From assembly GCA_028281075.1 (NCBI GenBank), contig JANQKO010000439.1, positions 1-7,419 of the forward strand: a stretch of DNA of 7,419 bases, given 5' to 3'. This document shows positions 1 to 6,337 of the stretch, piece by piece. The DNA is from Alphaproteobacteria bacterium (GTDB lineage Bacteria > Pseudomonadota > Alphaproteobacteria > GCA-2731375). The stretch's first letter is position 1, and each line of letters opens with the position of its first letter. The translations under genes and the position numbers were made by a program. Below the pieces are notes generated by a model that ran no database searches, was not told where the DNA came from, and saw only the letters and a list, made by a program, of their open reading frames with translations.

Positions 1-48
1 AGCGGGCCGGCAACGGCATTCTCAAACGGACACTGACGGTCGCCGCGG

Positions 49-417
49 TCAGTCCTGCGGCTTGATCATGCGGCCGCCGATCCGCCGGCCGCCGAAGACG
101 TGCACGTGGAAATGCGGCACTTCCTGGTTCGCGTCCGCGCCGCTGTTGGCGACGATGCGGTAGCCGCTCTCGTCCACGCCCATCAGCCGCGCGACCTCGC
201 CGACGGCCTTCAGAAAGCCGCCGAGCGCCTCGGCCGGAGCCTTGGCGCTGAAATCGTCGAGGCTGACATACGGCCCCTTCGGGATCACCAGCACATGCAC
301 CGGCATCAACGGATTGATGTCGTGGAAGGCGAGCGCCCAGTCGTCCTCGTAGACCTTCTTGCAGGGGATCTCGCCACGCAGGATCCTGGCGAAGATATTC
401 TCCGGATCGTAAGCCAT
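49..417 (-). CDS. HIT-family (HINT-like) nucleotide hydrolase
   Basis: This is a small cytosolic histidine-triad protein of 122 aa, the usual length for HINT-branch proteins. Family members hydrolyse nucleoside phosphoramidates and aminoacyl-adenylates through a nucleotidyl-histidine intermediate. The signature is intact as H102-F-H104-V-H106 followed by Val-Phe-Gly-Gly; the middle His is the expected nucleophile. The N-terminal part (NIFARILRGEIP near residues 7-18, then FHDINPLMPVHVLVIPK near 31-47) matches the family core. The ATG start is supported by GGAG five bases upstream (423-426 on the complement). It lies 51 nt downstream of hisE in the same direction and is probably co-transcribed at the end of the cluster. 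Its substrate here is unknown and no role in histidine synthesis is implied. The family call is secure. The symbol is left blank because HinT orthology was not tested. Confidence 0.93.
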   Translation of the reverse strand: MAYDPENIFARILRGEIPCKKVYEDDWALAFHDINPLMPVHVLVIPKGPYVSLDDFSAKAPAEALGGFLKAVGEVARLMGVDESGYRIVANSGADANQEVPHFHVHVFGGRRIGGRMIKPQD

Positions 418-452
418 CGAAGCTCCGTTGCTGATCGGCCGGCCGCGGCCGC

Positions 453-480
453 CGTCACTTGTCCTTCGTCACTTGTCCTT
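453..480. repeat. 14-bp perfect tandem duplication across the hisE stop codon
   Basis: The 14-bp unit CGTCACTTGTCCTT occurs twice with no gap (453-466 and 467-480). In the hisE direction, the upstream copy (467-480) carries the last codons (Lys-Asp-Lys) and the TGA stop. The other copy lies just beyond the stop. Because the first copy already contains the stop, the duplication leaves the protein unchanged and only lengthens the hisE-HIT gap. It looks like a recent slippage or duplication event, or an assembly artefact. Confidence 0.9.
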
Positions 481-810
481 GCCGCCGCCGGCCGCCGGCT
501 TTGCCGGCCGGTTGGCGCGGCTGCGCAGCTCGGCATAGACCTCGGCCGGCGTCACGCCCTTGACCGACCAGAGCAGCAGCAGGTGATAAAGCAGATCGGC
601 GCTTTCGGCGACCAGCGCCTGCCGCGGCTCGGCCAGCGCGGCGATCACGGTCTCGGTCGCTTCCTCGCCGACCTTCTGGGCGATCTTGTTCAGGCCCTTC
701 TCGAACATCCGCGCCGTGTGCGAGACCGCCGGATCGGCGTCCCGCCGGCTCTCGATCACCTCGAACAGATGTTCGAGCACGGCGACATCATCGTTCTTGG
801 ATTTCGCCAA
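469..810 (-). CDS. hisE: Phosphoribosyl-ATP pyrophosphatase HisE
   Basis: HisE hydrolyses phosphoribosyl-ATP to phosphoribosyl-AMP and pyrophosphate, the second step of histidine biosynthesis, in the cytosol. The 113-aa product is a stand-alone HisE rather than a HisIE fusion. It has the all-alpha MazG-like core: SHTARMFEKGLNKIAQKVGEE ends in the EExxE metal motif (E49, E50, E53), followed by ExxD (E69, D72) in an ESADLLYHLLLLW helix. The C-terminal tail (about 98-113) is rich in Arg, Pro, Ala, Gly and Lys and is probably disordered. The start is TTG: there is no upstream in-frame start, and AAGGA lies six bases before it (817-821 on the complement). An ATG at 824-826 is out of frame. The gene is separated from hisF by sixA and the CYTH-CHAD gene. 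A 14-bp tandem repeat spans its stop codon. Confidence 0.95.
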   Translation of the reverse strand: MAKSKNDDVAVLEHLFEVIESRRDADPAVSHTARMFEKGLNKIAQKVGEEATETVIAALAEPRQALVAESADLLYHLLLLWSVKGVTPAEVYAELRSRANRPAKPAAGGGKDK

Positions 811-816
811 TCCGTT

Positions 817-821
817 TCCTT
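817..821 (-). promoter_or_regulatory. Ribosome binding site fixing the TTG start of hisE
   Basis: The complement reads AAGGA here, preceded by further purines (GGGAAGGAAACGG), with six bases to the TTG at 808-810. This supports TTG initiation, since the nearby ATG at 824-826 is in another frame. Confidence 0.7.
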
Positions 822-907
822 CCCATCGATGACCCGCCGTGGAACCGGGACCCGATTCCCCATGATCCCAGTATTGGGCGGCGGCGGATTTTAGGGAAGG
901 GGCCGGC

Positions 908-2461
908 TCAACGCCAGAACTTCGGCTGCTTGCGCAGGCCTTGCCATTGCCTGGCGACCTTGGACCATTTCTTGTTCACCTGCCGGTCGTGCCAGCCCGT
1001 CACCATGCCGACCGCCCAGAGCAGGTCCTTTTCCCGGCTGTTCGCCGGCGGATGCGCGACGATCCGCTCCATGACGGTCCGGGCGACGACGCCGTCGCTG
1101 AGCGCGCCGAGCGAATCCTGCAGGGCGGCGAGCTGCGACAGAAACGCCGTGGTCGGCTTTTTCGGATAGAGGCTGGCGAAGAACTCGCCCGCGTAGCGCA
1201 GCTTCTTGGCACCGATGCGCAGCCGATGCCGGTCGGCCTCGTCCAGGTCCTCGATCCGGCGGCCCAGCCTGGCCAGCTTGTGGTAGCGGCGCTCGAGTAT
1301 CCGCCGCGCCGCCTCGGTCACCGGCGCCGCCAGCGCGGCCTGCTGATCCGGGTCATCGGCGCGCCGCCAGCGGCGGTCCGCCGCCCAGGCGCCCAGGCGC
1401 AGCAGGAACGCCGTATAGCGCGGCGACCGGATGGCGTTCAGCGCCTCGCGCCGGCTGGTCTCGCGCAGCTCGGCGGCGGCGTCCCGCAGCGCCAGCAGCC
1501 GCCGGTCCTTGCCCTTGGCGGCCAGCACGCCGGCGAGAATGCCGTCGACGAAGACATCGAGATCGCGCGCCAGGCCCAGCGCGCCGGACAGCCATCGGGC
1601 CTCGTCCCCGATGGCCTCGGTCTCCGGCGAGGCGACCAGATCGCCCGACACGCCGCAGGCGGTGCGCAGGCGCCGCAGCGCGACCCGCATCTGATGCACG
1701 CCGTCGGGATCGCGCGCCTGCACGAACGGCGCCTCGTTGCGCATCAGATGATCGACGCAGGCGCAGACCACGTCGTGGAAGGCATCGTCGGCGCGCATCG
1801 CCGGATCCAGGATCAGCGGGCTGGCCCGCGACGGCCGCGGCGGCTGGCCCGTCAGCATGGAAAAGCCGCGTTCGGCCTTGCTGGCGGTGCCGATCCGCAC
1901 CGGCACCACGTCGTTCAGCATCCGGGCGACGTCATAGAGCTGGCCGGGCCGGCCCCGCTTCAGCTCGAGTTCGGCCTCTGAGACCGACAGCCAGCTATCG
2001 CCGCGGCGGATCTCGCCGACATCGATCGCCAGCTCGATGCGGCCACCGCCCGGCGCCTTCAGCAGGCGTGTGGTGCGCCGGATATCGGTCTCGAACGCCG
2101 GCGCGATGCCGCGCCTGACCTTGGGCTTCCGCAGCAGCTCGGCGACCGGCGGCTCGCAGGCGGCGTTCAGGTCGGGACGGTCTTCGCTGACATCCTGTTC
2201 CCACTCGCTGCGGTCGGTGACGCCGACCCGGCCGACGCCGTTGGCCTTGATGGTCTGGACCCGGCGCTTGCCGATCTGGCGCAGCCGCAAGGTAACGCGC
2301 TTCTTCCAGAGCCGCAGCTTGGGCGTGTCGAAATAGACCGAGCGCAGCCGCCGCGTTGTCGGACGCCCGTCGGTCATGGCCCGCAGCGCCGGGTTGCGGC
2401 GCAGGCGCGGCATGTCCTCGGCCGCGATCTGCAGCTTCAGCTCGATCTCGCGATCGTCCAC
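908..2461 (-). CDS. CYTH-CHAD protein (putative inorganic triphosphatase / polyphosphate-associated)
   Basis: With the GTG start at 2461 the product is 517 aa with two domains. The CYTH (triphosphate tunnel metalloenzyme) domain spans about residues 1-200. It shows the opening ExExK motif (EIELK at 5-9), a TLRLR strand near 57-61, QTIK near 69-72, and a late ELELK repeat near 164-168. These charged residues normally line the tunnel binding triphosphate and divalent metal. The C-terminal CHAD helical domain (about 220-517) has GVHQMRVALRRLRT, LGLARDLDVF and HRLRIGAKKLRY, typical basic/His helices linked to polyphosphate binding, and ends in the family-like KFWR. E. coli YgiF has the same architecture and is an inorganic triphosphatase, so a similar activity is inferred. 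The frame stays open to a TTG at 2533, but that start lacks a ribosome site. The GTG has GGGGG five bases upstream and sits just before the CYTH motif. Confidence 0.9.
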   Translation of the reverse strand: MDDREIELKLQIAAEDMPRLRRNPALRAMTDGRPTTRRLRSVYFDTPKLRLWKKRVTLRLRQIGKRRVQTIKANGVGRVGVTDRSEWEQDVSEDRPDLNAACEPPVAELLRKPKVRRGIAPAFETDIRRTTRLLKAPGGGRIELAIDVGEIRRGDSWLSVSEAELELKRGRPGQLYDVARMLNDVVPVRIGTASKAERGFSMLTGQPPRPSRASPLILDPAMRADDAFHDVVCACVDHLMRNEAPFVQARDPDGVHQMRVALRRLRTACGVSGDLVASPETEAIGDEARWLSGALGLARDLDVFVDGILAGVLAAKGKDRRLLALRDAAAELRETSRREALNAIRSPRYTAFLLRLGAWAADRRWRRADDPDQQAALAAPVTEAARRILERRYHKLARLGRRIEDLDEADRHRLRIGAKKLRYAGEFFASLYPKKPTTAFLSQLAALQDSLGALSDGVVARTVMERIVAHPPANSREKDLLWAVGMVTGWHDRQVNKKWSKVARQWQGLRKQPKFWR

Positions 2462-2532
2462 CCGGACCCCCAGCACACGCCTCCACGGTGCGCGCACGTT
2501 AAGTCGCGGGTCCCGCCGTGACAACGACAGCA

Positions 2533-2559
2533 ATGTTACAGTTTTATGACATCGTCCAA
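2533..2559 (-). promoter_or_regulatory. Candidate internal promoter upstream of CYTH-CHAD
   Basis: In the 115 nt between sixA and the preferred CYTH-CHAD start there is a locally AT-rich patch (about 2521-2560) in otherwise GC-rich DNA. On the complement, TTGGAC (2554-2559) and TAACAT (2533-2538) are separated by 15 bases. This resembles a sigma70-type promoter with a slightly short spacer. If used, transcription would start near 2525, inside the longest reading frame, which favours the downstream GTG start. It could let CYTH-CHAD, hisE and HIT be expressed apart from the his block. This is a weak call by eye. Confidence 0.3.
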
Positions 2560-2576
2560 GGGCGCCCGAGGCGGGG

Positions 2577-3092
2577 TCAGACTAGGCTCTTCGGCGTCGC
2601 GAACAGGGTCAGCCGCGCCGATCCGGGCGCCAGATCGCGCCAGCCCCTGCCGGGCACGTCGATCACGGCGAGGCCGGCGGTGGGAAACTTCTCCCGCAGG
2701 CGCGCCAGGTCGTCGGCCGGACCGTCACCGGCCAGCAGCAGCGCCAGGTCCTGCATGTCGGGCTGATGCGCCACCAGCACCACGGTCCCGGCGCTGCGCG
2801 GCAGGGCCCGCAGGCGTTCCAGCAACGCCGCGTCGCCGCCGAGGTACAGCTCGCGTTCGACCGACAGGGCATGGCCGCCCGACAGCCGCGTCGCCGCCAG
2901 GGTCCAGGTATCCTGCGCCCGCCGGGCCGACGAGCACAGCACCAGGTCGGGCCGGATGTCCCGCTGGCGCATGAACTGGCCCATCAGCACCGCCGCGCGC
3001 TCGCCGCGCGCCTGCAGCGGCCGGTCGTGATCGTCGAGCGTCGGATCGTCCCAGGCCGACTTGGCATGCCGGAACAGGCAGAGCGTCGGCAC
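2577..3092 (-). CDS. SixA-type phosphohistidine phosphatase (histidine phosphatase superfamily)
   Basis: This 171-aa cytosolic protein belongs to the histidine phosphatase (phosphoglycerate-mutase-like) superfamily, SixA branch. Near the N-terminus is LFRHAKSAW with catalytic R8-H9 (RHA rather than the RHG of mutases, typical of SixA). It continues with DRPLQARGERAA, then SSARRAQDTW near 54-63 with the conserved Arg, and VAHQPDM near 107-113 with the second catalytic His (H109). E. coli SixA removes phosphate from protein phosphohistidine (ArcB HPt domain, NPr). The target here is unknown, and the name has nothing to do with histidine synthesis. The GTG start at 3092 is chosen because it begins directly at the first beta strand and lies 4 nt after the hisF stop. 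The frame stays open to 3218, but that extension overlaps hisF and has no family similarity. It is tightly coupled to hisF. Confidence 0.9.
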   Translation of the reverse strand: MPTLCLFRHAKSAWDDPTLDDHDRPLQARGERAAVLMGQFMRQRDIRPDLVLCSSARRAQDTWTLAATRLSGGHALSVERELYLGGDAALLERLRALPRSAGTVVLVAHQPDMQDLALLLAGDGPADDLARLREKFPTAGLAVIDVPGRGWRDLAPGSARLTLFATPKSLV

Positions 3093-3096
3093 GGCG

Positions 3097-3855
3097 CTAG
3101 ATCCGCACCGGCAGCCCGGCGGCCCGCATATGCGCTTTCGCGTCGCGGATCGAATGCGCGCCGAAATGAAAGATCGACGCGGCCAGCACCGCGTCGGCAT
3201 GGCCCTCGCGCACGCCATCGACCAGATGGTCCAGCGTGCCGACGCCGCCCGACGCGATCACCGGCACGGAGACGGCGTCGCTGATCGCGCGCGTCAGGGC
3301 GAGGTCGAAGCCCTGTTTGGTACCGTCCCGGTCCATCGAGGTCAGCAGCAGCTCGCCGGCACCCAGCTCGACCATGCGCCGGGCCCAGCCGACCGCCTCG
3401 ATACCGGTGGCGTTGCGGCCGCCATGGGTGAAGACCTCGAAGCCGCCGGCCTCGTCGCGCTTGGCGTCGATCGCGACGACGATGCACTGCGTGCCGAACT
3501 TGCGCGCCGCCTCGGCGACGAACTCGGGCCGGTGCACGGCCGCGGTGTTGATCGAGACCTTGTCGGCGCCGGCCAGCAGCAGCTTGCGCACGTCATCCAC
3601 CACGCGCACGCCGCCGCCGACGGTCAGCGGCATGAAGCATTGCTCGGCGGTCGCCGCGACCACGTCGTAAAGGATCGCGCGGTCGTCGGACGAGGCGGTG
3701 ATGTCGAGAAAGCAAAGCTCGTCGGCGCCCTCGCGGTCATAGAGCCGCGCCTGCTCGACCGGATCGCCTGCGTCGCGCAGGTCGACGAAGTTCACGCCCT
3801 TGACGACACGGCCGTCCTTCACGTCCAGGCAGGGAATGACCCGTTTCGTCAGCAT
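3097..3855 (-). CDS. hisF: Imidazole glycerol phosphate synthase cyclase subunit HisF
   Basis: HisF is the (beta-alpha)8-barrel cyclase half of imidazole glycerol phosphate synthase. It combines PRFAR with ammonia channelled from HisH to give imidazole glycerol phosphate and AICAR. The 252-aa product has normal family length. Catalytic Asp11 (VIPCLDVKDGRVVKG) and Asp130 (VVAIDAKRD) fall at the positions known in the family. The two phosphate-binding loops are visible as VGGGVR near 79-84 and IASGGVG near 200-206, and TSMDRDGTKQGFD near 172-184 is also characteristic. The ATG start has a strong GGGAGG seven bases upstream (3863-3868 on the complement), lying within the end of hisA. The gene overlaps hisA by 7 nt and is followed after 4 nt by sixA, so expression is coupled to hisH and hisA, giving matched HisH:HisF amounts. 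Confidence 0.98.
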   Translation of the reverse strand: MLTKRVIPCLDVKDGRVVKGVNFVDLRDAGDPVEQARLYDREGADELCFLDITASSDDRAILYDVVAATAEQCFMPLTVGGGVRVVDDVRKLLLAGADKVSINTAAVHRPEFVAEAARKFGTQCIVVAIDAKRDEAGGFEVFTHGGRNATGIEAVGWARRMVELGAGELLLTSMDRDGTKQGFDLALTRAISDAVSVPVIASGGVGTLDHLVDGVREGHADAVLAASIFHFGAHSIRDAKAHMRAAGLPVRI

Positions 3856-4598
3856 CGCGCCGCCTCCCGCGCCCAGGCCGCCAGCAGATCCAGCGCCGCG
3901 CGCGGATCGAGGCGGCCGTCATAGAGCGCCCGGCCGCTGATCACGCCTTCGATGCCGGTATCGGCCACGGCCTTCAGCGCCTTGAGGTCGTCGAGGCCGC
4001 TGACGCCGCCCGACGCGATCACCGGCATCGACAGGCTTTCCGCCAGCCGCGCCGTCGCCTCGACGTTGACGCCCCGCAGCGCGCCGTCGCGGTCGATGTC
4101 GGTATAGATCACCGCCGCGACGCCGGCGTCCTCGAAGCGCCGCGCCAGGTCGCGCGCGGTCATGTCCGACTGCTCGGCCCAGCCCTCGACCGCGACCCGG
4201 CCGTCGCGGGCATCGATGCCGACGGCGATGCGGTCCGGAAAGCGGGCGCAGATCGCCTTCACCAGATCAGGTTCGCGCAGCGCCAGCGTGCCCAGAATGA
4301 CCCGTCCGACACCGGCCTCGAGCCACATCTCGACCGTGTCGGCGTCGCGGATGCCGCCGCCGAGCTGCACCGGCATGTCGATCGCGGCCAGGATCGCGGC
4401 CACTGCCTCGGCGTTCACCGGCCGGCCCGCGAAGGCGCCGTTCAGGTCGACGAGATGCAGCCGCGTGAAGCCGGCGTCCTGGAACGCCCGGGCCTGGGCC
4501 GCGGGATCGGTGTTGAACACGGTCACCCGCGCCATGTCGCCGCGCAGCAGCCGCACGCAGGCGCCGTCCTTCAGGTCGATGGCGGGATAGAGGATCAT
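3849..4598 (-). CDS. hisA: ProFAR isomerase HisA
   Basis: HisA is phosphoribosylformimino-5-aminoimidazole carboxamide ribotide isomerase, which converts ProFAR to PRFAR by an Amadori rearrangement, the step before HisHF. The 249-aa (beta-alpha)8-barrel carries catalytic Asp8 (LYPAIDLKDG) and Asp129 (AVGIDARDG). Phosphate-loop motifs are QLGGGIR near 78-84 and IASGGVSG near 194-201, with YTDIDRDGAL near 165-174. The ATG at 4598 starts directly at MILYPAID and overlaps the hisH stop in an ATGA. The same frame stays open far upstream to 5384, but only as an out-of-frame reading through hisH. No convincing Shine-Dalgarno precedes the start, so translation is probably by reinitiation after hisH. 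The stop overlaps hisF by 7 nt. Confidence 0.98.
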   Translation of the reverse strand: MILYPAIDLKDGACVRLLRGDMARVTVFNTDPAAQARAFQDAGFTRLHLVDLNGAFAGRPVNAEAVAAILAAIDMPVQLGGGIRDADTVEMWLEAGVGRVILGTLALREPDLVKAICARFPDRIAVGIDARDGRVAVEGWAEQSDMTARDLARRFEDAGVAAVIYTDIDRDGALRGVNVEATARLAESLSMPVIASGGVSGLDDLKALKAVADTGIEGVISGRALYDGRLDPRAALDLLAAWAREAARC

Positions 4599-5236
4599 GG
4601 CGCCCAGGCGAGGAAGTTGGCGATCAGCCGCAGGCCCAGCGTCTGGCTCTTTTCGGGATGGAACTGCGTGCCGACGAGATTGTCGCGGCCGACCATAGCG
4701 GCCACGCGGCCGCCATAGTCGACATGCGCCAGCACGTCCCCGGCACCGGCCGCCAGATGGTAGCCGTGAACGAAATAGACGTAAGCGTCGTCGCCGCCGA
4801 TGCCGGCCAGCACCGGGTGTTCGCGGTCGACGCGCAGATCGTTCCAGCCGATCTGCGGCACCTTCAGGGCGGGATCGTCGGGGCGTAACGCGACGACGTC
4901 GCCCGGGATCCAGTCGAAGCCGGGGTGACGGCCGTGCTCCAGCCCCCGTGTCGCCATGAGCTGCATGCCGACGCAGATGCCGAGGAACGGCCGGCCGCGC
5001 CGGCGCACGCTTTCGTCGAGCGCGTCGGGCATGCCGTCCAGGGCCTCGAGACCGGCGCGGCAATCGGCGAAAGCGCCGACGCCCGGCAGCACGACGCGGT
5101 CCGCCCGCGCCACCACGTCGGGCGCCGAGGTCACCGCGACCTCGGCATCGCCGCCGGATTCCGCCGCCGCCCGCGCGAACGCCTTCGCCGCCGAGCGCAG
5201 GTTGCCGGACCCGTAGTCGATGATCGCCGTGGTCAT
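4595..5236 (-). CDS. hisH: Imidazole glycerol phosphate synthase glutamine amidotransferase subunit HisH
   Basis: HisH is the class I glutaminase that supplies ammonia to HisF. The 213-aa product has the full triad: nucleophile Cys88 in LGICVGMQLM, and His193 and Glu195 in GTQFHPEKSQ. The PGVGAF motif near 51-56 (oxyanion-hole region) and YFVHGYH near 154-160 are typical of HisH. The N-terminal IIDYGSGNLRS motif supports the ATG at 5236. That ATG overlaps the stop of the DUF2628 gene as ATGA, and the hisH stop overlaps the hisA start in the same way. The upstream Shine-Dalgarno is weak (GGA about ten bases away), so coupling to the preceding gene probably matters for its expression. It is complete and shows no odd residues. 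Confidence 0.98.
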   Translation of the reverse strand: MTTAIIDYGSGNLRSAAKAFARAAAESGGDAEVAVTSAPDVVARADRVVLPGVGAFADCRAGLEALDGMPDALDESVRRRGRPFLGICVGMQLMATRGLEHGRHPGFDWIPGDVVALRPDDPALKVPQIGWNDLRVDREHPVLAGIGGDDAYVYFVHGYHLAAGAGDVLAHVDYGGRVAAMVGRDNLVGTQFHPEKSQTLGLRLIANFLAWAP

Positions 5237-5682
5237 GGCAGCACCGTCCGCGGGTCGAGAAAGCTGGTCGCCGGCCGCCTGCCGGCCGCCTGCCGGGCGC
5301 GGTAGGCCGGCAGCCAGTCGGCGGCGAACAGGCGCGCCTCGGCCTCGGCCAGGTTCGGCGCCGCGACCACGCCGCGCCTGACATAGCCGGCCGCTTCCAC
5401 CCGCCAGCGCCGCCAGTCGTTCGCCGTGACGGCGACGAGAAGGTTCAAGCCGACGGCCAGAAACGACTGCAATATCTCATGCAGGCCGAACAGCGCGGCG
5501 GCCGACGCCAGCGCCAGCCCCAGGGTGGCATAGGCCAGCAGGGCGAGCCACTGGCCGCGGAACAGCATCCAGATCACCGGGATCACCAGCGCCGGCCAGC
5601 AGATGCCCTCCTTCACCAGCACCAGGTCGGGGTCGTCGCCGGCCGGCACCAAGCGGTCCATCACGGTATAGACGCGCATCAT
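5233..5682 (-). CDS. DUF2628 family small membrane protein
   Basis: This 149-aa protein is of unknown function and matches the DUF2628 pattern. It begins MMRVYTV, followed by LVLVKEGICWPALVIPVIWML (about 20-40) and then a Trp-rich turn. Hydrophobic segments near 29-41, 46-66 and 72-86 suggest two to three inner-membrane helices, followed by a charged, probably cytosolic tail (about 89-149). GGAG lies six bases before the first ATG; the second Met is an equally possible start. It begins 27 nt after hisB, and its stop overlaps the hisH start by 4 nt, so it is built into the histidine operon even though no catalytic role is visible. An 11-bp tandem duplication, not a multiple of three, lies in the part coding for about residues 129-137, so the C-terminal end may differ from homologues. 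Confidence 0.85.
   Translation of the reverse strand: MMRVYTVMDRLVPAGDDPDLVLVKEGICWPALVIPVIWMLFRGQWLALLAYATLGLALASAAALFGLHEILQSFLAVGLNLLVAVTANDWRRWRVEAAGYVRRGVVAAPNLAEAEARLFAADWLPAYRARQAAGRRPATSFLDPRTVLP
5270..5296. repeat. 11-bp tandem repeat inside the 3' part of the DUF2628 gene
   Basis: The unit GCCGGCCGCCT occurs at 5270-5280 and again at 5281-5291, followed by a 5-bp partial third copy (5292-5296). Since 11 is not a multiple of three, the two copies are read in different frames (giving roughly Gln-Ala-Ala-Gly-Arg-Arg-Pro-Ala). A gain or loss of one unit would frameshift the tail and change the stop that overlaps hisH. Confidence 0.85.
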
Positions 5683-5709
5683 CCAGCGCTCCCGCCGCCC
5701 GCCGGCCGG

Positions 5710-6309
5710 CTACAGCGAGCCGCCCAGCACGCCCTTGGTCGAGGGCACCGCGTCGGCCTTGCGCGGGTCGATCTCGATCGCCCGGCGCAGGCTGCGGGCC
5801 AGTCCCTTGAAGCAGCTCTCGACGATATGGTGGTTGTTCTCGCCGTAGAGGTTCTCGACATGCAGCGTGATGCCGGCCTGCTGGGCGAAGGCCTGGAACC
5901 ATTCCTTGAACAGCTCGGTATCCATCTCGCCGAGCTTGGGCTTGGAGAAGTCGACCTTCCAGACCAGATAGGGCCGGTTCGAGACGTCGAGCGCCACCCG
6001 CGTCAGGGTCTCGTCCATGGGGATCAGCGCGTCGGCATACCGCGTGATCCCGGCCCGGTCGCCGAGCGCCTTGCTGACCGCTTCGCCGATGACGATGCCG
6101 GTGTCCTCGGTGGTGTGGTGGAAATCGATATGCAGGTCGCCCTTGGCCCGCAGCGTCAGGTCGATCAGGCTGTGGCGCGAGAGCTGCTCCAGCATATGGT
6201 CAAGGAAGCCGATGCCGGTCTCGACGTCGTAGACCCCGCTGCCGTCCAGGTTGACGGTCGCCGTGATCTCGGTTTCCTTGGTCCTGCGTTCGATGCTGGC
6301 CTGGCGCAT
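5710..6309 (-). CDS. hisB: Imidazoleglycerol-phosphate dehydratase HisB
   Basis: HisB is the manganese-dependent dehydratase that converts imidazole glycerol phosphate to imidazole acetol phosphate. The 199-aa product is the monofunctional form, without the N-terminal histidinol-phosphatase domain of enterobacterial HisB. Metal ligands and signatures are all present: E14 in RRTKETEI, H38 in GIGFLDHMLEQLSRH, H64-H65 and E68 in DFHHTTEDTGI, and H160-H161 and E164 in GENNHHIVES, with the C-terminal STKGVLGGSL. The ATG at 6309 starts MRQASIERRTKETEI, as expected for the family. A GGAG lies about ten bases upstream, which is rather distant. It is the first gene of the leftward cluster and diverges from hslV. 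The stop is TAG, followed 27 nt later by the DUF2628 gene. Confidence 0.98.
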   Translation of the reverse strand: MRQASIERRTKETEITATVNLDGSGVYDVETGIGFLDHMLEQLSRHSLIDLTLRAKGDLHIDFHHTTEDTGIVIGEAVSKALGDRAGITRYADALIPMDETLTRVALDVSNRPYLVWKVDFSKPKLGEMDTELFKEWFQAFAQQAGITLHVENLYGENNHHIVESCFKGLARSLRRAIEIDPRKADAVPSTKGVLGGSL

Positions 6310-6337
6310 GGCGCCGCGTCTCCACTGCCCGGAAAAG

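Noticed and set aside
33..52. Possible terminator hairpin (CTGAC...GTCAG) at the end of the HIT gene
   Set aside because: Only a 5-bp stem with a 10-nt loop, overlapping the stop codon and without a U tract on the leftward transcript. Positions 1-48 otherwise show nothing I can support.
811..907. Promoter or terminator in the CYTH-CHAD/hisE gap
   Set aside because: A TAAAAT is present on the complement, but its only TTGA-like partner is about 12 bases away. The CCCA/TGGG inverted repeat is only 4 bp. Nothing convincing beyond the hisE ribosome site.
941..1981. Long + strand open frame (346 codons) antisense to CYTH-CHAD
   Set aside because: High-GC antisense shadow: Arg/Ala/Gln/His-rich with no recognisable domain, while the opposite strand encodes clear CYTH and CHAD motifs.
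3093..3218. N-terminal extension of the SixA-like protein up to 3218
   Set aside because: The extra 42 residues are an out-of-frame reading of hisF, rich in Arg and Cys. The family begins directly at the LFRHA strand, which fits the GTG at 3092.
3061..3924. + strand open frame (287 codons) antisense to hisF and sixA
   Set aside because: It lies entirely opposite well-supported genes with catalytic residues and has low-complexity composition, so it is a shadow frame.
3849..5384. A 511-codon open frame that ends as HisA
   Set aside because: Its upstream two-fifths is an out-of-frame reading through hisH and the DUF2628 gene. Real HisA begins at the ATG at 4598 with MILYPAID, overlapping the hisH stop.
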